Of a DNA stretch of 34,259 nt, positions 25,041 to 32,992 are shown one piece after another. The position numbers were made by a program, and so were the translations under genes. Under the pieces are notes generated by a model. The model ran no database searches, had not been told where the DNA came from, and was given only the letters and a program-made list of their open reading frames with translations. The stretch spans positions 1-34,259 of the forward strand of contig CAINDO010000113.1 of NCBI GenBank assembly GCA_903847385.1, given 5' to 3'. The number at the start of each line of letters is the position of its first letter. The first letter of the stretch is position 1. The stretch is from an uncultured Myxococcales bacterium. Its GTDB lineage: Bacteria > Myxococcota_A > Bradymonadia > UBA7976 > UBA1532.

Positions 25041-26879
25041 ATGGACGACACGCGCAAGGCCAACTTCCGCCCGCTCGACGCGCTCCCTCCCGAGGTCGAC
25101 GACCTGCCCGATGCGCTGCCGCGCAGACCGATCTGGCCGTGGTTGCTCGTCCTGCTCGCCGTGCTGGGCGGCGGCGGGTTCCTGGCGTATCGCGTCGCGA
25201 CCGCGCCGGACGCGCGCAAGGTCCTCGTCGTCGTCGACCTCGACGGCAAGTGGTGGGAGGGGTCCCTGGGCGCCGCGGCCCTGGCGGACTCGCTCTCCGG
25301 GCGCCTGGAGTCGATGGGGTTCCAGGTCGTTCGGGGCGGGGATCCCGACGTCACGGAGATCCTGGAGTCCGAGCGCGACCCGCAGCGGGCCGCGGCCCGG
25401 CTCCGGGCGGCGTGGCTCGTGCTGGCGGAGCTGAACGTGTCCGAGGCGGAGCTGCCCATCGACGGCGGCTTCGTCGAAATGCGCGCCGAGGGGCCGGTGC
25501 GGGTGATGCACGCCGACGCGCCGCCAGCCGTCTCGCCGCCCGTCTCGAGTTGGGCCGGCGCCAAGAAGAAGGACGACGCGCCCCGCCGGCTCGGCGAGGC
25601 GCTGGCGGACCGGGTGTTCGACGCCGCCCTGCCCCTGCTGGTGGACCATCCGCAGCTTCGCGACGTCTTCCACGCGGGCGTCGCATCCCCGGACGCGGTG
25701 TTGGCCGACAAGCTGCGGCCCGCCCGGGAGTACGTCGAGCAGCGCACTCAGACGCTCGCCGACGCGACCCGGAAGTATGCCGAGACCGCCGAGCGCCGTG
25801 AGAAGGCCGAGCGCGGGCCCGTGCCCGTCCGGTTTCACAGCGACGCGGCGGCCGCCGATGGCCTCTGCGGGATGGGGCCTGCCGGCGCGCTGGTCAAGAC
25901 GGAGGACGCGCCGCTGTTCTTCCTGCCCGAGCGCCGGTCCTTGGGGCGCATCTCGGCCCTGGAGTCCGTGGTGTGGATGAGCCCCGAGGGCGAACGCAAG
26001 ACGCTCTGGACGGGCTACAACCTGTACGGCTACCCCACGCTCGGGGCCGATGGCGCCAGCGCGGTCATCGTCGAGGACCTGTTCGGGTGGGCGAAGACGG
26101 TCACGGTCGCCACGGCGGACGGCAAGGCGAACCGCCTGCGCGTGGACCCGACCCATCGCTACAGCGGCGGGCGTCTCGCGCCGGGGAACGGCATGGTGGC
26201 GATCCAGGATCGCGCCTGCCGGGACTGCCCCGAGGCGCTGCTCGTGCTCGACGCCACGGACGGCGCCGAGGTCGTGACGCTGATGCCCGAGGACGGCGCC
26301 TTCGGCGGCTGGGGCTGGCTGGACGCCACCCACCTGACGGTGCTGTACACGCCGGGCAAGGCCCAGCGCTCCGATGCCCTGTTCACGGCCCCGGGCCCGG
26401 CGACGACGCTCTACTCCGTGACGCTCGGCGCCGGTGCGCCCACCGCGAAGGCGCTGGTCACCGCCGAGAGCGAGGAACGTTTCTCCTGGCTGTCGGTGAC
26501 GCCGGACGCACAGCGCCTCGCGTTCGAGATCAATCGGTCCGGGGACGACCAGATCGGCGTCTTCGACGTCGCGGCGGGCGCACTCACCCGCCTGTCACCG
26601 GGCGTCGGGTGCTCCGCGCCCTCCATCTCCCCGGACGGAACGTCCGTCGCGTTCCAGTGGATCGACGCGCGGGGCGGCGACGAGGAGGTCGGCGTGATGG
26701 CCGTGGGCGCCGAAAAGGCCACGCGGCTGACCGACAACGGGGCGCGCGACCGATATCCGCAGTTCGATCGGGCGGGCACGCGCATCTACTTCGAGTCACT
26801 CGTCGACGACCCGAACTTCAAGGACCACCGCAAGGTCTCCCGCATCGCGTCCGTGCCCTTCGAGCCCGGGACGCCGTGA
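25041..26879 (+). CDS. Membrane-anchored TolB-like beta-propeller protein
   Basis: This 612-residue protein has a cytoplasmic N-terminus (1-30), one transmembrane segment (about 32-51) and a large periplasmic part. About 60-260 is an alpha/beta region starting with K-V-L-V-V-V-D-L-D-G, likely a substrate or partner domain. About 285-605 contains TolB/WD40-like propeller repeats, recognisable from S-P-D-G-T-S-V-A-F, T-P-D-A-Q-R-L-A-F and D-R-A-G-T-R-I-Y-F (PD40-type). Such propellers usually bind peptides or proteins. The stop overlaps the GTG of the next gene, so it is translationally coupled to the HExxH membrane protein and is probably its partner. No enzyme residues are seen in the propeller. 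The ATG at 25041 lacks a ribosome site. Confidence 0.82.
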   Translation: MDDTRKANFRPLDALPPEVDDLPDALPRRPIWPWLLVLLAVLGGGGFLAYRVATAPDARKVLVVVDLDGKWWEGSLGAAALADSLSGRLESMGFQVVRGGDPDVTEILESERDPQRAAARLRAAWLVLAELNVSEAELPIDGGFVEMRAEGPVRVMHADAPPAVSPPVSSWAGAKKKDDAPRRLGEALADRVFDAALPLLVDHPQLRDVFHAGVASPDAVLADKLRPAREYVEQRTQTLADATRKYAETAERREKAERGPVPVRFHSDAAAADGLCGMGPAGALVKTEDAPLFFLPERRSLGRISALESVVWMSPEGERKTLWTGYNLYGYPTLGADGASAVIVEDLFGWAKTVTVATADGKANRLRVDPTHRYSGGRLAPGNGMVAIQDRACRDCPEALLVLDATDGAEVVTLMPEDGAFGGWGWLDATHLTVLYTPGKAQRSDALFTAPGPATTLYSVTLGAGAPTAKALVTAESEERFSWLSVTPDAQRLAFEINRSGDDQIGVFDVAAGALTRLSPGVGCSAPSISPDGTSVAFQWIDARGGDEEVGVMAVGAEKATRLTDNGARDRYPQFDRAGTRIYFESLVDDPNFKDHRKVSRIASVPFEPGTP

Positions 26880-28912
26880 CCGAGGCCTACCTCTACACGA
26901 CGGCCGTCCATCGGCTCCGCGAGCGCGCGAGACGCTTCGGCGCCGCGGTGCTCGTGCTGGGCCTGCTGCCCGTCGAGGTCGTCGCCGGCCACCCGCAGTT
27001 CCTGTGGCAGGTGCTGGCCGCCCAGCCTCCCGCCGGTGCCGTGGCCGCGCTCGCTCCGGCCCTTTGCGGCCTGGCGCTGCTCCTGGCGTCTCGTTTCGTC
27101 CGTCGCGGCCTGACCCTGGCGCTGACCGGCCTGACCACGCTCCTCTCCACGGCCGTCGCCGTGCACTTCGGCGGCGCCGCGGCGGCCTGGGAGGCGCTGT
27201 CGCTGCCCCCCAGCGTCACGGAGCGTCCCCTGCCCGCCGTGCTCTCGCTGGCGGCCTGCAGCGCCGGCGTGCACCTGGCGTTCAAGCCGGCCATGCGGGG
27301 CGCGAGTCGGGCGCTGCTGGGGCTGTCGCTGCTCGCCGCGACGGCCTACTACCTGGTCCCGGTGCGCGGCGAGGCGCCCGGCGTCGCCCTCTGGGACATG
27401 CTCGCGCACCTGGGTGAGCTGCCCCACTGGCGCCTGCAGCTCGGGTTCGGCGTGATCGGCGTGATGCTCGCATGGCCCGGCGCGATCGCCCTCGCGGCGC
27501 AGCGGTATCACCGTGCGGTCCCGACCCAGGAGGAGCCGGTCCTCGGCCTCGCCGCGCTGTACGGCCTGCCCGTGATGTTCGGCATGTTGCTGTACCGAGC
27601 GCTGCCCATGGGCGGCCCGGGCTGGCCCTTTGTCCTGGCGGGCGTCGAGCTCGCGGTGCTGGCGACGCTGCTCTCGATGCTGGGCTCCACGCTGGAGGTG
27701 CTGCTCGAGGGGCTGCTCTCCCCGGAGGTCGGCGAGGCCGAGCTCGACCTCCCGCCCGGCTGGCCGGCGCGGCGCCTCTTCGGCGCCCACCTGGGGACGC
27801 TGGGCGCGCTCTCGCTGGGGCTGGCCCTGCTCGCCCGCCCGCCCCACAAGGGCGTCGACTGGAGCCTCCGGCCGTCGACGCCGGCCGCCGACACACTCTA
27901 CGGCGAGCTTCTGCCCGCCTGGAACGACGCCCGGTGGACCTGGGACCGCCGCGTGCGCGACGAGAGCGGCGCGATGGACCTGGTCGGGGTCCGCAAGGCC
28001 GGGCGCGCCCTGGTCGAGGCCGCGCCCGCCGTGGACCCGGGCCTGGGCGCCGCCGTCGACCGGCTCGTGACCGAGAGTCGCACCCTCGACCTGGCCGGCC
28101 GCCGCTGGTACGCCCTGGTCGGCGCCGTGAACGACGCGGCGCAGGCCGCCGGGCAGCCCTACTACCTGGACCCGACCGTCTACGAGTACGGCGCGGAGGA
28201 CGGTGTCCGGCGCCACTTCCGCGTCCGCAGCTACCGCATCGAGGCCGTCACGGGCCTGCGCGTGGACGCGGGCGACTTCGCCGCGCTGCATGTTCGCCAC
28301 CTGGGCGACGCCTTCGCCCGCGACAGTCGCCTGGGTTTCTCCCGCGACCTGCAGCCCTTCGCGCTCGTGGTCCTCGACGAGATCGAGGCCTGGGCGAAGA
28401 ACCTGTCGGCGGGCCACTGCGGCCTCCAGGATACGGACGCGCCCGCGCTGACCTCCTGCGAGCGGGTTCTGGCCGACCTGCGCGCCGACCCGGACTTCGA
28501 CCTCGTGGCCGCGATCACGCGCATCACCGAGCGCCACGAGCTTCAGCACCAGATCGACGGGCCGGAGCTGCCCATGCCCACGGCCGTGGTGCGCCTCACG
28601 GGTCGCTACGACGACGCCGTTCGCCAGCGGGTCAACCGCGAGCTCTCGGCCTATGTGATGGAGCTCACGACCGCGGGGGTGCCGCCGCGGCTGTCGCTGG
28701 CCCACATGCTGCCGTTCGCCCTGAATCCGGGCTCGGCGGAGCATCTGGTCGCCCTGCTCGTCTTCGAGGCCCTGACCGACCGCACCCTCGTCGACCCGCG
28801 CTCCGGAGAGCTGGACGAGGCCAACATCACGGCGGCGTTCGACACCCTGGCCGGCGTGAACGACGAGACCCTGCGGCAGCGCGCGGACGCGCTCTGGCAC
28901 CGCTGGTACTGA
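26876..28912 (+). CDS. Polytopic membrane protein with C-terminal HExxH metallopeptidase-like domain
   Basis: This 678-residue protein has about nine hydrophobic segments in its first half (roughly 20-320) and a soluble C-terminal domain (about 330-678). The soluble domain has H554-E555-L-Q-H558, the HExxH zinc motif, in R-H-E-L-Q-H-Q-I-D. A conserved-looking R-E-L-S-A-Y with Glu589 lies 31 residues later, a plausible third ligand of gluzincin type. This suggests a zinc metallopeptidase tethered to the membrane. The HExxH is not within a hydrophobic segment, so it is not a site-2 protease. I recognise no named family. The GTG start overlaps the stop of the propeller gene (GTGA), which suggests the two proteins work together. 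Proteolysis is inferred from motif only; loss of activity or another role cannot be excluded. Confidence 0.78.
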   Translation: MTEAYLYTTAVHRLRERARRFGAAVLVLGLLPVEVVAGHPQFLWQVLAAQPPAGAVAALAPALCGLALLLASRFVRRGLTLALTGLTTLLSTAVAVHFGGAAAAWEALSLPPSVTERPLPAVLSLAACSAGVHLAFKPAMRGASRALLGLSLLAATAYYLVPVRGEAPGVALWDMLAHLGELPHWRLQLGFGVIGVMLAWPGAIALAAQRYHRAVPTQEEPVLGLAALYGLPVMFGMLLYRALPMGGPGWPFVLAGVELAVLATLLSMLGSTLEVLLEGLLSPEVGEAELDLPPGWPARRLFGAHLGTLGALSLGLALLARPPHKGVDWSLRPSTPAADTLYGELLPAWNDARWTWDRRVRDESGAMDLVGVRKAGRALVEAAPAVDPGLGAAVDRLVTESRTLDLAGRRWYALVGAVNDAAQAAGQPYYLDPTVYEYGAEDGVRRHFRVRSYRIEAVTGLRVDAGDFAALHVRHLGDAFARDSRLGFSRDLQPFALVVLDEIEAWAKNLSAGHCGLQDTDAPALTSCERVLADLRADPDFDLVAAITRITERHELQHQIDGPELPMPTAVVRLTGRYDDAVRQRVNRELSAYVMELTTAGVPPRLSLAHMLPFALNPGSAEHLVALLVFEALTDRTLVDPRSGELDEANITAAFDTLAGVNDETLRQRADALWHRWY

Positions 28913-28921
28913 CGCCGCGCC

Positions 28922-29968
28922 TCATTCGCGCCAGAGCATCTTCCAGGGGTGGCGCTTCAGGTCGCGCAGCATCTCTTTCAGGTCGTCGTAGATCTCCTGG
29001 TCCACGATGAGCTGCCCGACGGTGCCGCGGCCCGTCGCGAGGCCCGCCGTGAGACCCGCGGCGTCCCGCATCACGGTGCGCGCGCTCTGCGTGATGGGCT
29101 CCAGATTGGCCAGCGCGCCGTCGATGTGACCGCGGTTCTTCTCGACGACGTCCTTCAGAATCACGACCGACGCGTCCACGTTGTTCATCGTGCGCGTCGC
29201 CGTGGCGATGAGCGGGCCCGCCGACTGGGCGGCCACGCCGCTGAGCGACTTCACGTTCTGTACGATGGCGCCGACGTTTTCGGACGAGCCCACCCCCTCG
29301 CGCAGGTACTGCACGAGCCCGGCCGCGTCCCCCGTGGCCGTCTCGACGTTCGTGGCGATCTTGGTCAGGCGCTCTTTGTTCTCGGTGAGGAACTCGTCGA
29401 TGTGCTCCGTCAGGCGGGTGAGCGCCTTGGTGAGCGCGCCGAAGTTGATGCCCTCGCCGCTGCTGAAGGCGGCCTCGACCTTTGCCAGGATGCTGCCCGC
29501 CTTGGCGAAGAGCAGGTCGATGCGGGCGGGGTCGCGACCGCGGATGTAGCTGCTGTCCGGCCACTCGGGCGAGGCCTGCGAGCCGGGCACGATCTCGACG
29601 TACTTCTCGCCGAGCACGCCCTGGGTGGTGATGTAGAACTCCGAGTCCTTGCGGACCGAGGGCGCCATCGTGTCGCTCACCGTGATGCGCAGGCGGACGT
29701 TGATGGGCGAGTCGCTGCCGGGCTCCGCCTCGCTCTTGCGGGCGTTGCGGGCGACCAGGAACTCGACCTCCTCGACCCGGCCGGCGCGGACGCCGGCGAT
29801 CTTCACCGGCGCGCCCTTGAGCACCGAACCGGAGTCGGCGACCTCGATGTAGTAGCTGCGGACCGCCCCGACGCTGAAGCTGCCGAGCAGGAAAACGAAG
29901 CCGACGAGCAGCGCGACCGCCACGAGGATCAGCGCGCCCACCTTGATCTGCATGTTGCGCTCGTTCAT
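28922..29968 (-). CDS. MCE-domain (MlaD-like) lipid transport protein
   Basis: This is a 348-residue protein with an N-terminal inner-membrane anchor (about 8-30), one MCE domain (about 38-128, with G-A-P-V-K-I-A-G-V-R-A-G-R-V) and a long predicted helical tail (about 150-330). MCE proteins form hexameric rings in the periplasm that pass phospholipids or other lipids between membranes, powered by the linked ABC transporter. The tail is much longer than in E. coli MlaD (183 residues total) and may form a tube as in PqiB or the Mce proteins. ATG 29968 is four bases after the stop of the ATPase gene; an internal ATG at 29953 is possible. It is the last gene of the operon and converges with the metallopeptidase-like gene across nine bases. 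Confidence 0.9.
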   Translation of the reverse strand: MNERNMQIKVGALILVAVALLVGFVFLLGSFSVGAVRSYYIEVADSGSVLKGAPVKIAGVRAGRVEEVEFLVARNARKSEAEPGSDSPINVRLRITVSDTMAPSVRKDSEFYITTQGVLGEKYVEIVPGSQASPEWPDSSYIRGRDPARIDLLFAKAGSILAKVEAAFSSGEGINFGALTKALTRLTEHIDEFLTENKERLTKIATNVETATGDAAGLVQYLREGVGSSENVGAIVQNVKSLSGVAAQSAGPLIATATRTMNNVDASVVILKDVVEKNRGHIDGALANLEPITQSARTVMRDAAGLTAGLATGRGTVGQLIVDQEIYDDLKEMLRDLKRHPWKMLWRE

Positions 29969-29972
29969 GCGC

Positions 29973-30716
29973 TCAGAGCTCCATGGGGCCTTCGGCGAGG
30001 CCATTGACGAATTGCCGCACGACGGGGTCCTGGGAGCCGCGGAAGTCCGCGGGCGGGCCGTCGAGCAGGACCTTGCCCTGATACAGCATCACGATCCGGT
30101 CCGCGATGCCGAAGATGCTGCGCAGATCATGGCTGACGACGATGCTCGTCACCCCCGTGCGATCGCTCATCTCGCGGATGAGGCGGTCCACGCGGATGGC
30201 GCTGACGGGGTCGAGCCCGGTGGTGGGCTCATCGAAGATCACGTAGGCCGGGTCGAGCGTGAGCGCCCGGGCGATGGCCACGCGTTTGCGCAGACCGTCC
30301 CCGATCTCGCCGGGCACGCGGTCGGCCATGTGGTCCATGTGGACGAGGCGAAGTTTGTCCATGGCCAGCGTCAGGGCCTCGGTCCGGCTCACGCCCCGGT
30401 GCTTGCGGATGGGCAGCGCCACGTTCTCCGCCAGCGTCATGCTGTCGAAGAGCGTGCTGTGCTGGAACACCATCGCGCAGCGTTTGCGCATCTCGTAGAA
30501 GTCTTTTTCGCGGTAGTTCGAGATGTCCGTGCCCTCGAACAGGATCTGCCCGCTGTCCTGGCGCAGCAGGCCGACCAGGTGCTTGACCAGCACGCTCTTG
30601 CCGGCGCCGGACTTGCCGATGATGAAGAGGATCTGCCCCTTCTGGACGCTCACTGAGACGCCGTCGAGCACGCGGTTGCCGCCGAAGGCCTTGGTGATCT
30701 CGATGAACTCGATCAC
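29973..30716 (-). CDS. MCE-system ABC ATPase with degenerate signature motif (MlaF-like)
   Basis: This 247-residue ABC ATPase is of the MlaF class and drives lipid transport with MlaE-type permeases. Walker A is G-K-S-G-A-G-K-S (34-41), the Q-loop Gln85, Walker B ends F-D-E-P with Asp162 and catalytic Glu163, and the H-loop His196 is present. The signature that should read LSGGQ/M is I-G-D-G-L (138-142): the Ser that contacts the ATP gamma-phosphate is Gly139. This ATPase can therefore supply a good Walker face but a poor signature face. The GTG start overlaps the stop of the permease gene (GTGA). It pairs well with the second ATPase (32261-32992), which has the opposite defect. Confidence 0.92.
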   Translation of the reverse strand: MIEFIEITKAFGGNRVLDGVSVSVQKGQILFIIGKSGAGKSVLVKHLVGLLRQDSGQILFEGTDISNYREKDFYEMRKRCAMVFQHSTLFDSMTLAENVALPIRKHRGVSRTEALTLAMDKLRLVHMDHMADRVPGEIGDGLRKRVAIARALTLDPAYVIFDEPTTGLDPVSAIRVDRLIREMSDRTGVTSIVVSHDLRSIFGIADRIVMLYQGKVLLDGPPADFRGSQDPVVRQFVNGLAEGPMEL

Positions 30717-31480
30717 GGCCCGCCCCCGGTCTTGAACAGGAACGCGATGCCCCCGATGAAGAAGTCGAGGGCGATGACCGCGAGGCTGGAGTTGACGACG
30801 GCCTGGGTGGTCGCCCAGCCCACGCCTTCGCTGCCGCCGCGGGCGCCGAAGCCGCTGTTGCCGGCGATGACCGGGATGACCATGCCGAAGACGACGGCTT
30901 TGGAGCTGCCCTCGACGATGTCGCGGAAGCTCAGCAGGTCGAAGTTCATGTAGGTCGCCGGGATCGTGTGGAACGACCAGTAGGTGACGTACATGCCAGC
31001 GATGAAAGCGGTGGTGGTGCCGATGACCCACAGCACCGGCACCATGATCGTACAGGCGATGAACCGGGGTTTGATCAGGTAGTCGACGGGCTGTGCGTTG
31101 CACATGCGCAGGGCGTCCACCTGCTCGGTGACGACCATGCTCCCGATCTCGGCGGCGATGCCGGTGCCGACGCGGATCGCCACCATCAGGCCGCAGAGCG
31201 TGGGCCCCAACTGCCGCACCAGCAGTGGCAAGGTCGCCGCGCCGAGGAGCGACGTGTCGCCGAAGAGGCGCATGGCCTGGAAGCCGGTCTGGAAGTTCAG
31301 GATCGCGCCCAGGAAGCCGAGCGTGACGATGATGAAGAACACCGAGCGGTTCCCCACGTGGAACATCTGCTCGACGATGGGCGCCCAGTGCCAGCGCCCG
31401 CGGAAGACGTAGTAGAGCGTCAACCCGAAGGTCCGCGCGATGTCGCGCAGTTCGCCGATGACGAATCGGATCAGCTCCAT
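30713..31480 (-). CDS. MlaE-family permease (first of two)
   Basis: This 255-residue inner-membrane permease belongs to the MlaE/YrbE family, with an amphipathic N-terminal helix and about five transmembrane segments. The family motif T-E-Q-V-D-A-L-R (about 118-125) is present, followed by D-Y-L-I-K-P-R. Paired with the neighbouring MlaE-type permease it would make the transmembrane channel of the MCE transporter. It shares the EQVDALR element with the second permease but differs widely elsewhere, so the two are paralogues and not recent copies. ATG 31480 follows the other permease's stop by 13 bases. Confidence 0.92.
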   Translation of the reverse strand: MELIRFVIGELRDIARTFGLTLYYVFRGRWHWAPIVEQMFHVGNRSVFFIIVTLGFLGAILNFQTGFQAMRLFGDTSLLGAATLPLLVRQLGPTLCGLMVAIRVGTGIAAEIGSMVVTEQVDALRMCNAQPVDYLIKPRFIACTIMVPVLWVIGTTTAFIAGMYVTYWSFHTIPATYMNFDLLSFRDIVEGSSKAVVFGMVIPVIAGNSGFGARGGSEGVGWATTQAVVNSSLAVIALDFFIGGIAFLFKTGGGP

Positions 31481-31493
31481 CGGGTTGCGGGGC

Positions 31494-32264
31494 TCACTTC
31501 AGTAAGTAGGTAATGAAGTAGTCGATGACGAAGATGCCCACGGCCGAGGCGACCACGCTGGCGTTGACCGCGCGGCCGACGCCGATGGCGCCGCCCTTCA
31601 CGTTCAGGCCGAAGTGGCAGCTCACCAGGCCGATCGCGACGCCGAACCCGGCGGCCTTGGCCACGCCGTTGAAGAAGTCGGTCAGCGTCACGTACTCGAC
31701 GAACGAGTTCCAGAACACGTAGGGGTCCACGCCGAGCATGAACTTGCTGGTCGCGATGCCCGCCGCCACGGCGAAGACGTCCCCGATGACGTTCAGCAGC
31801 GTCATCATCACGACCATCGCCAGGATGCGGGGCATGACCAGGTAGTCGATGGGGTCGATGGCCAGCGTGCGCAGGGCGTCCACCTGCTCGGTGACCTTCA
31901 TGGTGCCGAGCTCGGCGGTGTTGTTGGCGCCGACCCGGCCCGAGAACATCAGGCCGATGAGCAGCGGGCCGATCTCGCGGAACACGCTGTAGCCGAACGC
32001 CCAGCCGACGACCTCGTAGGCGCGGAACTTCACGACGTTGTGGCCCGTCTGGATCACGGCCGTGGCGCCGGCGAAGGCCGCCGTGGTGGCCACGATGGGC
32101 AGCGACTTGACGCCCACCCGATAGAAGTTGCGCCACGTCTCGAAGGCGTCCAGCCGGGGGTGCAGGCACGCCTTGAGCACCGCGAGCCCGAAGATGGCCA
32201 GGCCACCGACGACCTCGGCCAGGGCCAGAAAGGCCGCGCCGACGCGGAGGACGAGCGCGGTCAC
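31494..32264 (-). CDS. MlaE-family permease (second of two)
   Basis: This 256-residue permease of the MlaE/YrbE family has multiple hydrophobic segments and the motif T-E-Q-V-D-A-L-R, followed by D-Y-L-V-M-P-R. The G-R-V-G-A-N-N-T-A-E-L-G-T-M stretch before the motif is also typical of the family. The GTG start at 32264 overlaps the stop of the second ATPase gene (GTGA), so it is translationally coupled to that ATPase. Two different permeases in one operon resemble the YrbEA/YrbEB pair of actinobacterial mce loci and suggest a heterodimeric channel. No MlaB-like STAS gene is in this operon segment. Confidence 0.92.
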   Translation of the reverse strand: MTALVLRVGAAFLALAEVVGGLAIFGLAVLKACLHPRLDAFETWRNFYRVGVKSLPIVATTAAFAGATAVIQTGHNVVKFRAYEVVGWAFGYSVFREIGPLLIGLMFSGRVGANNTAELGTMKVTEQVDALRTLAIDPIDYLVMPRILAMVVMMTLLNVIGDVFAVAAGIATSKFMLGVDPYVFWNSFVEYVTLTDFFNGVAKAAGFGVAIGLVSCHFGLNVKGGAIGVGRAVNASVVASAVGIFVIDYFITYLLK

Positions 32265-32992
32265 TCGACGCCCTCGCCGCTCATGAACTGTCGGACGCGG
32301 AGGTCCGTGTGGGCCAGGCCCTCGGCGGCGGTGCCCCGGAAGATGACCTGGCCGTGGTCGAGCATCAGGAACTGGTCGCAGATGGGCCTCAGGTAACCGA
32401 CCTCGTGGCTGACGATGATCGCCGTCGCGCCGTTCTCCCGCTGCAACTGCTTGAGCAGCAGGAAGATCCGGTTCGTGGTGACCGGGTCGAGGCCGGCGGT
32501 CGGGTCGTCGCAGAGCATGATGGGCGGATCGTGCACGATGGCCCGCGCGAGGCACACCCGCTTCTTCATGCCGCCGCTCAAGTCCGAGGGCATGCGGCGC
32601 TCGATGCCGGGCAGGCTGACCTGCGCGAGCCGCCGGGTCACGCGCTCGCGGATTTCGTCCGGGGTGTGTCGCGCCTGCTGCACCAGCGGGAAGCCGATGT
32701 TGTCGCCGACGTCCAGGAAGTCGAACAGCGCGTAGTTCTGGAACACCATGCCGATGCGACCGCGGACGGCCATCAGCGCGGTCTCGTCCAGGGCGGTGAC
32801 CTCGTCGTCGTCCACCCAGATTCGGCCCGAGGTCGGCGCGAGCAGGCCGCAGATCAACTTGAGCACGCAGCTCTTGCCCGCGCCGCCGGCCCCGATGAGG
32901 CCGAGCGTCTGACCCGTGGGGACCGTGAAGTCCACGGCGTCGAGCACGGTGTTGCGGCCGAAGCGGAGCGTGAGCCCCTCGCAGCGGATCAA
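32261..32992 (-). CDS. MCE-system ABC ATPase with Asp in place of catalytic Glu (MlaF-like)
   Basis: This 243-residue ABC ATPase is of the MlaF class. Walker A is G-A-G-G-A-G-K-S (34-41), the Q-loop Gln85, the signature L-S-G-G-M (138-142) and the H-loop His196. Walker B ends C-D-D-P: Asp162 is followed by Asp163 where the catalytic Glu is expected. Numbering is the same as in the other ATPase, so the comparison is direct. Asp at this site usually weakens or abolishes hydrolysis. The protein starts at TTG 32992, overlapping the TGA of the TPR lipoprotein gene (TTGA), with an AGGGGGG ribosome-site-like run just upstream. It is coupled upstream to the lipoprotein and downstream to a permease. 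Confidence 0.92.
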   Translation of the reverse strand: MIRCEGLTLRFGRNTVLDAVDFTVPTGQTLGLIGAGGAGKSCVLKLICGLLAPTSGRIWVDDDEVTALDETALMAVRGRIGMVFQNYALFDFLDVGDNIGFPLVQQARHTPDEIRERVTRRLAQVSLPGIERRMPSDLSGGMKKRVCLARAIVHDPPIMLCDDPTAGLDPVTTNRIFLLLKQLQRENGATAIIVSHEVGYLRPICDQFLMLDHGQVIFRGTAAEGLAHTDLRVRQFMSGEGVE

